This document shows, piece after piece, positions 25,327 through 37,500 of a DNA stretch of 64,000 nucleotides (its first letter is position 1; the number at the start of each line of letters is the position of its first letter). The notes beneath the pieces are model-generated. The model was not told the origin of the DNA. It worked only from the letters and a program-made list of their open reading frames with translations, and did no database searches. The position numbers were made by a program, and so were the translations under genes. The stretch is from Valencia hispanica (Eukaryota > Chordata > Actinopteri > Cyprinodontiformes > Valenciidae), in assembly GCA_963556495.2 (NCBI GenBank), contig OY747710.1:16963000-17026999 (forward strand), written 5' to 3'.

Positions 25327-26239
25327 CACTCAGTGTCCGCTTTATTAGGTACACATTGCTAGTACCAGGTTGGACCCTGTTATGCATCCGAATTGCCTTA
25401 ATGCTGCATGGCATAAAATCAGTAAGATTAGGGAAGCATACTTCTGAGAGTTTTGGTCAAGATTGACCTTATGACATTGCACGGTTGGTGCATATTTGTC
25501 AGCAACACATTCGTGATGTGAATCTCCTCTTCCACTGCATCCCATGTTCTAATGGATTGATACCTGGTAACTGAGGAGACCCCTTATTGGCATGCTCATG
25601 AAAACTTTTTGAGTCGATCGTAGTTTGGTGAGATGGTGCATTATCCTGCTGGAAGCAGTCATCAGAAAAGGGAACAGGCTGTAGTGTTTGAACAATGATC
25701 ATTTGGTACTAAGGTCACCAAAATGTGGCTTACACCATTACACCCCACAACACCAGACTGAACCATTGAGGTAAAATGGATGAAAAGATTCATGGTGTCC
25801 AATCAGTCTGCTTATTCTCCTCTGACATCAACAAGGACTTTCTTTCCACACAGCTGGATATTTTCTCTTTTTGGGACATTATCTGTAAACCCTAAAGCTG
25901 GCTGAGTGTGAAAATCCCAGTTGATGAGCAGTTTCTTAAATACTCATAGCGGACCCTCCGGCATCAAAAGTCAAAGTCAATTAAATCCACTTTCTTCCCC
26001 ATTCTGATGCACAGTTTGAACTTTAGCAACTCTTCACTCATCTGGATACCTAAATGCATTGGGTTGCTGCCCTGTGACTGTTAAAGCCTAACTAGGAAAA
26101 AGCATTGCAAATAAGCTTATGTTACATATGTTGAGTCTGTATTTGTTGACCCTCAACACTTGAGGGTCAAGTGTTGAGGGTCAACAAAAATAATTGGCAA
26201 CTGAAAAGGTACATACGCCTAATAAAGTAGTCAATGAGT
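25327..26239 (-). mobile_element. Degenerate Tc1-like element of another family
   Basis: Left end CACTCAGTGTCCGCTTTATT then AGGTACAC; right end GGTACATACGCCTAATAAAG then TAGTCAATGAG, roughly inverted. The interior is the reverse complement of a Tc1-type transposase gene in decay: TCTGACATCAACAAGGACTT, TGGATATTTTCTCTTTTTGG and CTAAATGCATTGGGTTGCTG occur in the expected order. About 0.9 kb remains of an original near 1.4 kb. No open transposase. Confidence 0.75.
26142..26188. repeat. Perfect 20-bp inverted repeat (hairpin)
   Basis: The left arm 26142-26161 (TTTGTTGACCCTCAACACTT) is the exact reverse complement of 26169-26188, with a 7-nt spacer GAGGGTC. It lies inside the Tc1-like element. Confidence 0.95.
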
Positions 26240-28065
26240 TTTATCGTCATTTCCATGTCATTTCCTGTTCAGTGAACATTGCTTCTGAAATCCTTTAGAA
26301 CCAAGTTTTAAGTTCTACGTTAAGTTGATGCTCTTAGCAATATCTTAGCAATACATTTTTACACTTGCTGTCTCTTTTTGTAAGTGTACTAATGATCCTT
26401 AACATTTAGCAACAACAATTGCTTTTTTATGACCATTGCTGACATCTTTCCCTTATTGGCATTGTTACACACATCTGAAGGGATCAAATCAGTCAACAGC
26501 TAGAGGTGCTTTGAGATGCTGATGATCAATTCAGGAAATTCATCTGATCAAAAAAATCTGGTTAATAACAGGCTACAAACACTCTTGTCTAGACCCTTAT
26601 AACGTATTGGGAAGAAGTAAGGCTGTATTTCAATACAGTTTCTGTATGTTGGCACATATTTGGTAAAATTATTAATGACAAATGACATCTTTATGTTTTA
26701 ACCCCTCAAACCGAGGATCTTTTATATGACATTTGTGTTGTTGCTGATGTTAATGATCCTAATTCAAGCTGAGGTAAAAATAAAATAAATGTGGTATACA
26801 AGACTTGATTGGCAAGGATTGGGAGCCTTTTTCCAAAAATTACTTCTGAGAGGGAGGCATGTAAGGCAGACCGAGGCAGCAGTCAGTATGCCCTCTCAAC
26901 AGCACGCTCCCGTTGCTAAGGAAGCACAAAGGTAAGAAAAAGCCTGCAGGGCATAAAATTGTGCCTTTTACAGTAGAATATTTTGGCCAGTATGACTTCA
27001 ATAGAAATCAGTCAGCCATGCACTTGGGAAGATATGCCTTTATACAAACACATATAGAACTTCACACAGCATTTTCTACATTGGTTTTGGTTCATTCTCC
27101 AGGCAAATTATCACCACTGACCTCTGCATTCAATCCAATTAAATTTAATTTCAGCAATAACAATTCAAAGCTCAAAGCTTTCCTCTTTCAATTAATATGT
27201 CAATTAATAGTAAGTGCATTATCAGAACTAAGAGGTGAAGGTCACATTCCTTGGTACTTGCCTCATATTATATTTGGGAAATAACACTGTTCATATGGCA
27301 CTTAATTTTACATTCCCAACCCAGTTCATTCAAAGTCATCTTTTTTGTTTTTGTTTGAGGTGAAAGACGAGAGTCAGCAAGACAGAAAACATGTATGTCC
27401 CAATAAGGGCGGTACATAGGATCAGAGATCAACCACTTCAAACAGACACAGCGACACACAGACGCCTGCCTGGTTGCCTGTGTATGTTTAAAGGTAGCGG
27501 AAAAACGTAGAAGTATAGATTAGGAAAAAACATAAAAACAGGTGTAAATTTAACAGTGTTTAGCCCCAAAGAAGAGTTTATAAAAGTATAATGTATGAAG
27601 TCTAACTATTGCTGTTCCCCCTGAATGAGAATCAGAAATGTTTTTAATGTCTCAATCTCATGAGGAAGTAAAATGTAACTTCAATCCATCTTTGACTATT
27701 TTCATTGATTTTTCCATTGTCAATCAGTTTAATAGGATGCGAACACACGCTTTTAGAAAAAAATATTTGAACATATCAAATTTGTAACTCTGGATCTGCA
27801 TTAGTCTAATTTGAACATAAATAACTGATATTTTGTTAATTGAAAGTCCTCTTTTTTCATATCCTCAAACGAGAAACTGAAGGTAAATGAAGATTCTTAA
27901 CAGTGGTTCAGGTCCAATGACAACGCTCACGCAAATTCCTAGAACCCTGGTAACGGCATGGTTAAATAAAATAAATTAAGCAAAAAGCAATCTGTCTGAG
28001 AAAAATTGCATCATTTTTCTTAAAAGCATCTTTTGTCAAAATGCTTGCTGTACAGAAATGCTTAC
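26240..28065. other. Non-coding, nothing recognised
   Basis: No exon or RNA gene supported. The 123-codon plus-strand open frame beginning at 26913 has no recognisable domain and no splice or codon-use support. Confidence 0.5.
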
Positions 28066-28855
28066 AGTGCCCTACAGAAGTATTCCTACCATTTGAAAGT
28101 TTTCACATTTTGCCATACCACAACCACAAACTTCAATGTATTTTACAAAGTCATTTAAAGCAGTGGAGAACATAAATCAGAGAAGAAGCCTAGAGGTCCA
28201 TGGTACTGCTGGGGGAGCTGCAAAGATCCAGAGCCCAGGTGGAAGAAACTGTCAACAGAACACTCCTGGTGCTCTCCAAAACAACGGCCCTTATGGAAGA
28301 GTGCCAAGATGAAATTCATAGATAAAAGAAAGCCGCAAGAAGTAACATTTGCATTTTGTGACAAGCCATGCTGAGGCCATCGCAAACATGGGGAGAAGGT
28401 GCTCTGGTCAAAGGATACCAACATTAAAACTGAGTGAGAGACTTTGGTGAAGCTTAATCTTTTAGCAGGACGATGACACTAAGCATACAGAGAGAGCTGC
28501 AACGTAATGTTTTAGAACAAAGGTTATTCATATGTTGGAATGATCCATTCAAAGCCCAGATCTAAATTAAATTGAGAATATTGGCCAATAACTGATGATT
28601 ACAGATGCTCTCCCTACCAAAACTGAGTGAGTTCAGAAGAATGGACAAAACTGACTTATAATCAGCGGTACTTATAGCTGAAACTAGAGTGAAAGATGGT
28701 TCTACAAATTAGGACGATCAAAATTTTTATATTTTAAAATGTCATTAGGATTATCCTTCAACTTTACATTTATTTGTGGTGGTCATAAAATCCCAAAGCT
28801 GTATTTGTAAAATGTGATAAAGTTCAGGGGATATGAAAACTTCTACCAAGATGCT
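28066..28855 (+). mobile_element. Decayed Tc1-like copy (plus strand)
   Basis: Both ends of the common fish Tc1 are recognisable: AGTGCCCTACAGAAGTATTC with CACAACCACAAACTTC on the left, and AAAATCCCAAAGCTG to AGGGGATATGAAAACTTCTA on the right. The interior keeps AGAAGCCTAGAGGTCCATGG, GGGAGCTGCAAAGATCCAGA, CTTATGGAAGAGTGCCAAGA and ATGGGGAGAAGGTGCTCTGG. Large deletions remove much of the catalytic gene. Confidence 0.8.
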
Positions 28856-31506
28856 GCAATTGAGCTTTGCACAGGGTGAAATTTTTACATATTTTCTATG
28901 GAGTCAGATTCACTTCAGTGGATGACCAATTATTCAATCTATAAATTCTAATAGATTTTTGGAAAAGTACTGTTACAGCAGCAATAAATGCCCCAGAGCC
29001 CATTTAAGAAATCCCAGTGGTCTTTAAATTAAGGTTAATATGAAAGACATTGAAATCACAGTTTTAAATTATCCTACTGATGGATAAAGTTTCATCTAGA
29101 GGGGAGATGGAAGACATAAAAGTACATTAACATATTTTTAACAGCTGATTTATTGAAACAAATCAGAATTTAGATTGGATTTAATATTTTGTAATTATAA
29201 TTTTTTTATTCAGCAACACCCTTGAGAATAAATTTGAATAAAATACGATTTCTATGGTCTTTGCAATTGAAGAGTTGTGAGCAAGAAATTAATTAGATTA
29301 TCTTCTCCCAACCCAAAATCTAATACCTTTTTGTCTGTGGTGCTAATTAACAGCCTGACGCATAAGTATCTCAACCTTAGATTCAGGAAAAGAAACAATA
29401 CATTTAAATCGTCTCTCTAAAGCCTACGCAAGGACAATGAACCACAACCAATCAAGGCTATCAGCAAGTGAAAGTTTTATTTTTCACCGTTTTATTTAAA
29501 AAAGATGTCTAACCTGAGAACAGTGAGGCTGCTACACAGAAGGAGCTCGCTTGCTTTCTTTTTTCGGTTAAAAAACAAAACGAACAGCAAAGAAAAATAA
29601 AAAAGAACTATGCACAAATGACCCTTCATTTGTGAAGATTCACCTTCTAAAGCAAATAGTTTAGCTCTTTACATTCTCTGCGCTAAAAAAAAAAAGACGA
29701 AAAAACTTCTTACTGCACATCCATCATTCAACTTTGGCTGAGAGCCCCGTTTGATAGATGAGCCACCATCTCTACCAGGTTTGAATCTAGTAGTTGTAGC
29801 AGAACAGCACTTTCAAAGCACAAGCTTTTAACTTATGGAATCTCAGATATTTAAATGTGGTAGCCTGTCTTGATTTTGCCAAGGGTTTCAGTGTTGGTTT
29901 TGCTTTGCTGGATCCTGAGATGTTGATACAAGAGAGAAGCAATGGTGCTTTAATGAGTAGCTCTAAATCTTAGCATTGTTCCCCCCTTTTCACTTCCATT
30001 GCCGGAAGAAAGAGGAAAGAAAATATATAATGTATATTTATTTAGAAAAAAAACTTGTCAACAATGTTAATATTTACTTTGAATCATTTTTACACCTAGT
30101 TAAAATCACTTATTGTTCAGAAAATAGGAGTTTCCATCTGAATTGTTCTTGTTTTTCCTGGAGAACAAGTTGTGCTCAGCTAAAAAGTGTAACATGATTT
30201 CTCTGTACGCTTTTTTCATAGTTAGCAGTCTTTGAGAGCTGCTCTCCAGGGTGCTTCTCTCCCTGCTCGTCGAGCTCCATCTGAAGAGTTGCAACACCAA
30301 AATAGGGGCAAACATCTTGCAATAAAGCAAACAGTGAATATTCCTACATGTTTTGAGATACAGCTTAATCATATGTGAAGAAAAAATAAAAATAAGATTT
30401 TTATTTTTTTTAAACCCACGGTACCTGAATATGGTTTGGCAAAAGTTTGTACTGCATTGCTCTCCAGCCACCAGTCCAAAGTGCTCAGTTGGAAAAAGTC
30501 TGCTTATTCTGCTGCTGTATGGTTTTACTTAAATACAATTTAAAAGAATCGGAACTTTACAAGTGATTTGTTTTGACTATCTTCAATCAACCAAATGCCC
30601 AACATTTCAAGTATACCCCGGTCTTTTTTTTTTTTTTTTTTTCAAACCTCAAATCAAGTTTCAAGATTGCACACACTTCATAGTAATAAGTATGACTAAG
30701 GGCCAGCATGGAGTTAATGAGTTATTGATTGTTGACTCCCAGACATTATCGGCTCTAACATTCTGTAACATCTGTATTAAAAACAAGAGAACTTGTATGT
30801 ACATAAATCTGCCCGGAGGCGTCAGCTCGAAGGGCTCCTCATTTGTCTTTGGACGTAGGTGAAATATGTGTGTCACATTATTCTCGTCTCTAGAATCCTG
30901 TTTTGCTAACTTTGATGTTTTCTCGCTTTTAAAATTCTGCCTGCCCCCCTGAGGGTCATGCTTGATTTTCAACGTAACTAGTCTCCGCCAAGTCTTCTGT
31001 CAGCAAGCGAACTAATAAATTATGAGCTAAAAACAACTTATTAATACAGAACTCAAAACCACAAACAGGATAAAAGCAAAAACTATGACAAAATTAAGAA
31101 TGGGGAGGAAAACAGGAACTCACAAGGAACAAACTTAGATAACAAAACCCATAGTCCATTAGTGAGGCTACATAAATACTAATCACAGGATAAGTTCAGC
31201 AGAGGTTCTGTTTTCATAGCTAGTGCTGGTACAGCACTCCGACAGAGGTGAGAGGACATTTTTTTTCTTGGAGTACACTTCTACTGAGCTGCAACGGGTG
31301 GTTATCTCGATAGGACTGGAACAGTCTAGTGCAGCGACAAATGGCTGGTGAAGGGTTCGTGACCCGGAAGCTGGAGAAGGAGGCAATCACTAAAGACAGA
31401 GTGATTCTCCACAAGTCTTTTTTCCAATCATCGTTTTCCTCCTCCCCTACAGCATCAGTGACACGTTTAAGTGGTTGGTTCTCCTCCCTGTGGGGTTCCG
31501 TCTGGA
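28856..31506. other. usf2 3' flank, including its untranslated region
   Basis: The usf2 3' UTR must lie in the right part of this stretch (minus strand), but several minus-strand AATAAA hexamers (for example around 29470-29490 and 30395) prevent a single choice of polyadenylation site. A T-tract lies at about 30625-30641. No other exon was recognised; minus-strand frames at 30106-30471 and 30661-30972 have no recognisable features. Confidence 0.45.
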
Positions 31507-34500
31507 TTATTGCGGTGGCGTCTCTCCAACCATCTCGATGCCGTGCTGCTGGAGCTGCGCTCGGAGCAACGCATTCTCGTTCTTCAGCTCTTCAATCTTA
31601 AAAGCAAAAAACAGAGAAATCTAAATCATTAACCAACAAAAAGTAGTTTAAATTTAATAAGGCAATCAAAAACTGAAACTCTAACTGAAATTAATGCATT
31701 TGATTTATTACTTTGAGTTTAAACAAGTCATGTTGATGACTCAACTCAAAATTCAGTCTCTCTGAAAATGTAAATATTAGATCAAACAAATTAAAAAATA
31801 TGGCAGAGATGTTACATCATGGCCATATTATAACCTAAATATAATAGGGAAGACACCCAAAGACTAAAGGTCATAGCTAGGGAATCTGGTTATTTGAAGT
31901 GCTGTGCGGCGTAATATTAACGGGAAGTTGAGCAAAACGAAAGACTGGTAGAAAAAGATTCACAAGTAAAGGGAATAACTGCTGCCTTGATAAAAGCCCA
32001 TTCAAGGGTTTGGGTAAAAATCACAAAGCATGATCTGTGCCTGGAGTCATTGCTTAAAGGCTACAACCATGTGCAAACACACATCTGAATCAGAGACAAC
32101 ACCAGAAGTGTCATGGCAGCAATAAGGAAAAAAAGGACTGGACTGTGGCTCAGCAGTCAAACTCCTCTATTCAGGAAAAAATAAATGTTTCTATTTCATT
32201 TGGAAATCAAGGTCCCACAACCTGCAGAAAGAGTGGAGAGGTATAGGATCCAGGCTGCTTTTGAGGTGCTTCAGAGTAAAGTTTGAGTAAAGCATAGGGG
32301 AGACATGTCATCTACAGGTGTTGGTCCTGTTTTATCAAGTCCAAAGACAGTGCAAGCATCTACCCAGAAATTTTAGAGTGCGTCATGCATGCTGCTCACA
32401 TGCTTTATGGAGATGCTGGTTTTAATTCCCAACAGGACTTGCTACCTGTACAGACTGCCAAAAGTACCAACACCAGGTTTGAATGACTATAGTGTTACTG
32501 TGGTTGTTTGGTCGGCAAACTTGCCAGACCAAAACTCCATACAGAATCTATGGAGTATTGTCAAGATGAAGATGAGAAACACCAGAAAAAACAAAGCAGA
32601 CGAGCTGAAGGGCAGTGAAGGCAACCTGAGCGTCCTTATGACCCCAGCAGAGTAACTGGCTGATCAATTCTATACCAAGCTGCAATGATGGCGTAATACT
32701 AAGTGCAAATGCTGTACAGAACATGAACCTAGTTTTTAGTGGGCTAATGCTTCTGTTCTAAATGTTATTTTATTAACTGTAAGTCATAATATTCAAAATT
32801 AACAGAAATGAGTACCTGATATCACTTCAATTCAATGTATATACAAGTTTCACTTTTTCTATTAAGTTACTGAAATAAATAAACTTCTTCTTGCTATTCT
32901 ATATTACTGAGGCACATCTGTAAATGCAGCTTGCAGTTTACAGAGCTAACATTTTTTCCATTTGTGGAGTTAAACTGGCTTATGCTAATGGAAGCACAGC
33001 TTTGTGGGATACCTTGGATTAGGGTAAATTTATGCAGACCTTTTCAAAGACACCCCTGTCCAAAACCAACCATTCTGACTTTGCAGCTTCCCTAGAAAAA
33101 AACTGAGCAGAGGATATAGGGCTTTGTGTACTGGAATAAAAATATATTGCTGAGTGCCTTGCAGGCCTTGGATTCAATGGGGAGACAGGCAGCAAAAGAG
33201 CTCCAAAATTTCACAATACTTTCAATGCATTAGCATGCACTTAGTTTTCACACAGCCCCTGTGTATATCATTCCCACTGCCTCTGAAAGCACTGATGTCA
33301 GGTAACACTTCTCATTATAAGAGTGCAAACTCTTTGATCCTATTTGACAGTCAGTGATGATTAGCTACACAGCCTGGAATCCCAGGGGGTTTGTTTTGGA
33401 GAAATGAAGATGCATATGGGGCTGGGGTAGATTTCATGTTTCTGAGACTTTACTGCTGAATGCTGCACCAAACCAATCTATTCAGTGCAGTGGCAATCTT
33501 CACAGTCACATTTGCAGCCCACTACCGCGGACTATTTGTGCGCAGATTTATTTATCTGCTACACCCCACTACCTCAAAAGAAGGTTTTGAATTATCATTC
33601 ATAGACCTTCTTTATGTATTCTGGAGCTCATTGAGACTTCACTTGATGCCACGTTTGCAGGACCGAAGAGAGGGCCCATATCACTACCTGCTGCCTGCAC
33701 AAATCATTGTCCACTTGTATTCTTTCCACTTCCTTCAGACTCTCCTGCAGTCGCTGGTTGCTTTGCCTCAGGTCACGGATGTAGTCACAAGCTTTTGAGA
33801 GGATGCCTCCTTTGCTCTGAGGGGGACAGAACTGTGGTCACATGGCTGGAAGGCAAAAATTTAAAATGGCTGCAGTAAAAAGTCAAGTGTGAAACGGCTT
33901 ACTGCTCCGGTCTTGGTGCTGTCCATAGTGCAGTCAGGTATCATCTTAGAAAGCGTGACGATCCAGTTATTGATTTTGTCTCTTCGTCGTCTTTCGACTA
34001 TTTAATTAGTACAACAAAAACAGACACACGCACGCATGCACACACAGACACACACACACAAAGACAAAAAGACTGCTGAAAATTTTAAAAACATAAGCTT
34101 CAGATATATTTTCCTATCATGAGGCTGAAGGTAGTTTTTGCCCTAGGAACCAGATTTTCTTTTTTGGATCTTTCAGATCTCAAGCAAACTGACCAAATTT
34201 AAAGGCTCAACAGTACCCTCTTGTGGCCATTTAAAAAAATGTATGTTATCTGTTCTTGTAATAAATTTTGACAGCTTTTGGAGAATTTGTTTTAACAAAA
34301 AAAATGCTCCATTAAGGCACCAAACTGCATTGTGCTGTACTGTCATATGAAATCAAAAGCCACAATCACCGCTAATTACCCACCTTCATTATGTTGCGCT
34401 CGTCTTCTTTCATCTCGTGGCGTTCGGGGTCCATCCATTTTCCTGCAGATAAAATGGAAATTAAAAACACTTTTCAAACACAGCGGTATCTCCCATTTCT

Positions 34501-37500
34501 GAACACCACACAATCAGGTAGAAATCCAATCCCATACCCCCAATTAAACTATGCCTCATTCTATCATATGCAGCATTCTTCAACATTATCTTGCAATTCA
34601 AGGGTGCTATTTATATCAGGCCTCGGAAGTTGCTTGTGGTTGAAAGACTTCAGGATGCATGGCCATGTGAGGCTACGTGTGCAGCTGTGACGCACCAGTC
34701 TGTAGCCTCGAGCCGCTTAACTGGAAAACTGAGCCTGGGCCAAAACTGCTGCCTGTTCTGTTCCCAGGTGAGCCCCAAAGGGAGGACACTGGTCTATTAG
34801 TGCTTAAAATGACTAAGAGAGCTGCTTTCTGCTGAAGTTTGGGTGTTTGGAGACCAACATAACTGCTTCGTGTCTCTGTCCTGCCTCGGGACTCTGTTTA
34901 ATGATCTCACAGAGACAAGACTGCCAAAGCTTTCCAATTTTCCATTATGGCACAAAAAGGCCAAAAACGGTCGCATGTTATCATATGTGGAATAAAGTGT
35001 GTCTTTTCATTTCATCTAATATTGGCCACAGGAGAAAATGGATCTTGTATCCGGTGAGCTTTTTGTCTGTTGATTTGCTTATATGTTTAAGATCATTATT
35101 CTGTTTACAAGATCTTCGAAAGAACAACAGGCCCACAGCATTAAATACCTTCCACCATACTTAACAGTGGGGATAAGGTGCTTTTCACATATTGATACTT
35201 TGATTTACAGTTTTGTTTTTGTTTATTTGCCAAACAGATCACACCTTCAGGTAAAACCCCAGTCGTTTAGCAAACTGTTTATATTTATATAGTTTCCATA
35301 TTAGTAATAATATGTCAGAAGTGGCTTTTTCAAAAATCCCTCCTAAACAACTGCTTGGCGTGTAGAAAGTGTCTATTAGTAGTTGAAAAGACTTAGTGAC
35401 CCCAAGATGCCCCGCTTTACTACAGCTCTTGAGCTCCCTCACCCAAGCATCCAGTGAAACAGAAAGTCATGAATTACAAATTAGATGTTCCTACAAACTC
35501 TAATCAATAAAAAAATATTCAATTACCATTATCTTGAAGACTGTTATGGGAACCAATAATTGTGCCACAAGTGATTTTGTTGAAAAGAAAAATCTTTAAA
35601 TGTTCCTTCCTTCACCACTAATCGAACATACTCAAATTAAATGTTGGAACTTTCTTAAATTTTCAATGTGAGATTTGACTGCTGCAATTAAATAATTTGA
35701 TTTTTTTTACTCTTCTTTAACCAGGGGTGCCGACAAAATTGTCTCTACTCAATATTAATAGGATTTCAGCTGCAAAATGGATTCTGCTCAATGGCTCATT
35801 TAAAAAAATAAGAGGATGACTGTGAGAAACTAAATGTGCGGGGGAATACTCGTTTTCCCTATTTTCTACAAAATGGAGCAACACGTCATTCATCTCAATA
35901 CTCCAGAGTGTTTTTGTTTCCACACAAATCATGCTGAATCAGTTTATCCAGATTTTTCCAAAACTACATTTTTTTTAAATTTGTAGTGCTGTACATTGGT
36001 TATATAAATTAAATTTTAATTATTCTCTTCTAGTCCTTTCTTAACCAAGCAACAACCTTGACAGTAAGACAATAAATCATAAAATGAGACCCTACGGACA
36101 GCAGCTTGGGCTTCTAATGATTGCAATGGATGATTTAAGGGAGTGCCTTAAGCCTTTGGCGCTCACCAGTGGTCAATAGGATACAAGATATTGTAAAAAT
36201 GCCAAAAGAATATTTGACCAGAGTTAATTAAAAAAACTAATACAGTTGGATCAAAAAAATATGCAACTTCTCCAAACGGTGTTTAAAGATAGAAAGATCT
36301 AATATATGTTTTAGATGTATTTTTTTACAACTTCAGAAACTAGGCTAAATGACAACAAAACTGCACTACAACAAAGGAGCACTTTAAAAAGACGCTAAAA
36401 TAGTGTGGATCATGCAAACAATGACCCAGTTTCTAGGTCCTAATGGAAAAACTTATTTGCCACAAGCACAACTAGCAACAATAGATCAGGGTCGGCATCG
36501 AACAAATTATCTGTGTCTCGTACATCAAGAGCTCGGAGAATCACTGGGGACTTATGGATGAGAGGGGAGGGAGACCAGGGCCGAGACGGAGAGTCTTTGA
36601 GCTGCTTATTTCCTTGTGATCTTTTTTGATTAATTCATTTGCTGTTAAAAAGAAGACACAAAAAGGAGTGCGGGAGAAATGTGGAAACTGTCCTCACCAG
36701 TTTAAACCTTCATGTTGCAGCAGCTCGTTTTCATCTCTGCGAACGGCAAATAGGGTGGGAGGTTTTCATTCACTTTGTTCACATGTCAATCATACTGTTG
36801 GTTAGTTAGCACAAATATATCTGTTACACTTAAAATAGATTACAATTATTATTTAGGAGGGAATAAATAGGAACATACATACTACAAACAGGAATCTGAG
36901 AGATGGAAATAAAATATTCTACATTTTATTTACATAAACTCCGGCATGGTTTGTTCTTTAATCTTGGCAGAATAGCAGTGTGTTGATGCAGCAACATAAA
37001 GCAGCATGGCTGTCAGATCATCAGGCTGCACGGCCCTGAAGATGCCCACCAGAAAGGAGTTTAAACATTTGTGACAAATTAAGTTCTTTGAAATGACTGA
37101 AACACAAACATGTGTTTTTATTCCATCACACACATACCGACTTAGGGTAATAACTTATATATTACACGGATCGTGGGATAAAATATTTATTTACAGGGAA
37201 CTGCACATATTCATACCCTTTGAACTGGATTATGGATTTTATGTGATATACCAACACAAAGTAGTAGATAAATGTCAACTGGGAGGAAGGGAATACATGG
37301 TTTCAAATTGACCTAATGGTTTGAATCAAAGCAAAGCCATTTTTTAGAATGGCCCAGTCAAAGTTCAGATCTAAAACCAAAGATGTGCAAAGCTGGTAGA
37401 GACATACCCAAAAACTTGCAGTAGTAACTGCGGAGTCAGGTGGTTGTATTAACTCAAGGAGGTTAAAAAATAAAGAAAATACATAATTTTGCTTCTATTT

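Noticed and set aside
26913..27284. 123-codon plus-strand frame as a gene
   Set aside because: No domain, no signal peptide or coiled-coil logic, and no repeat or splice support; consistent with a chance frame.
16000..31500. A second hepcidin copy near hamp
   Set aside because: I searched by eye for the paired-cysteine codon pattern (TGCTGCAACTGCTGC or its reverse) and saw only one locus.
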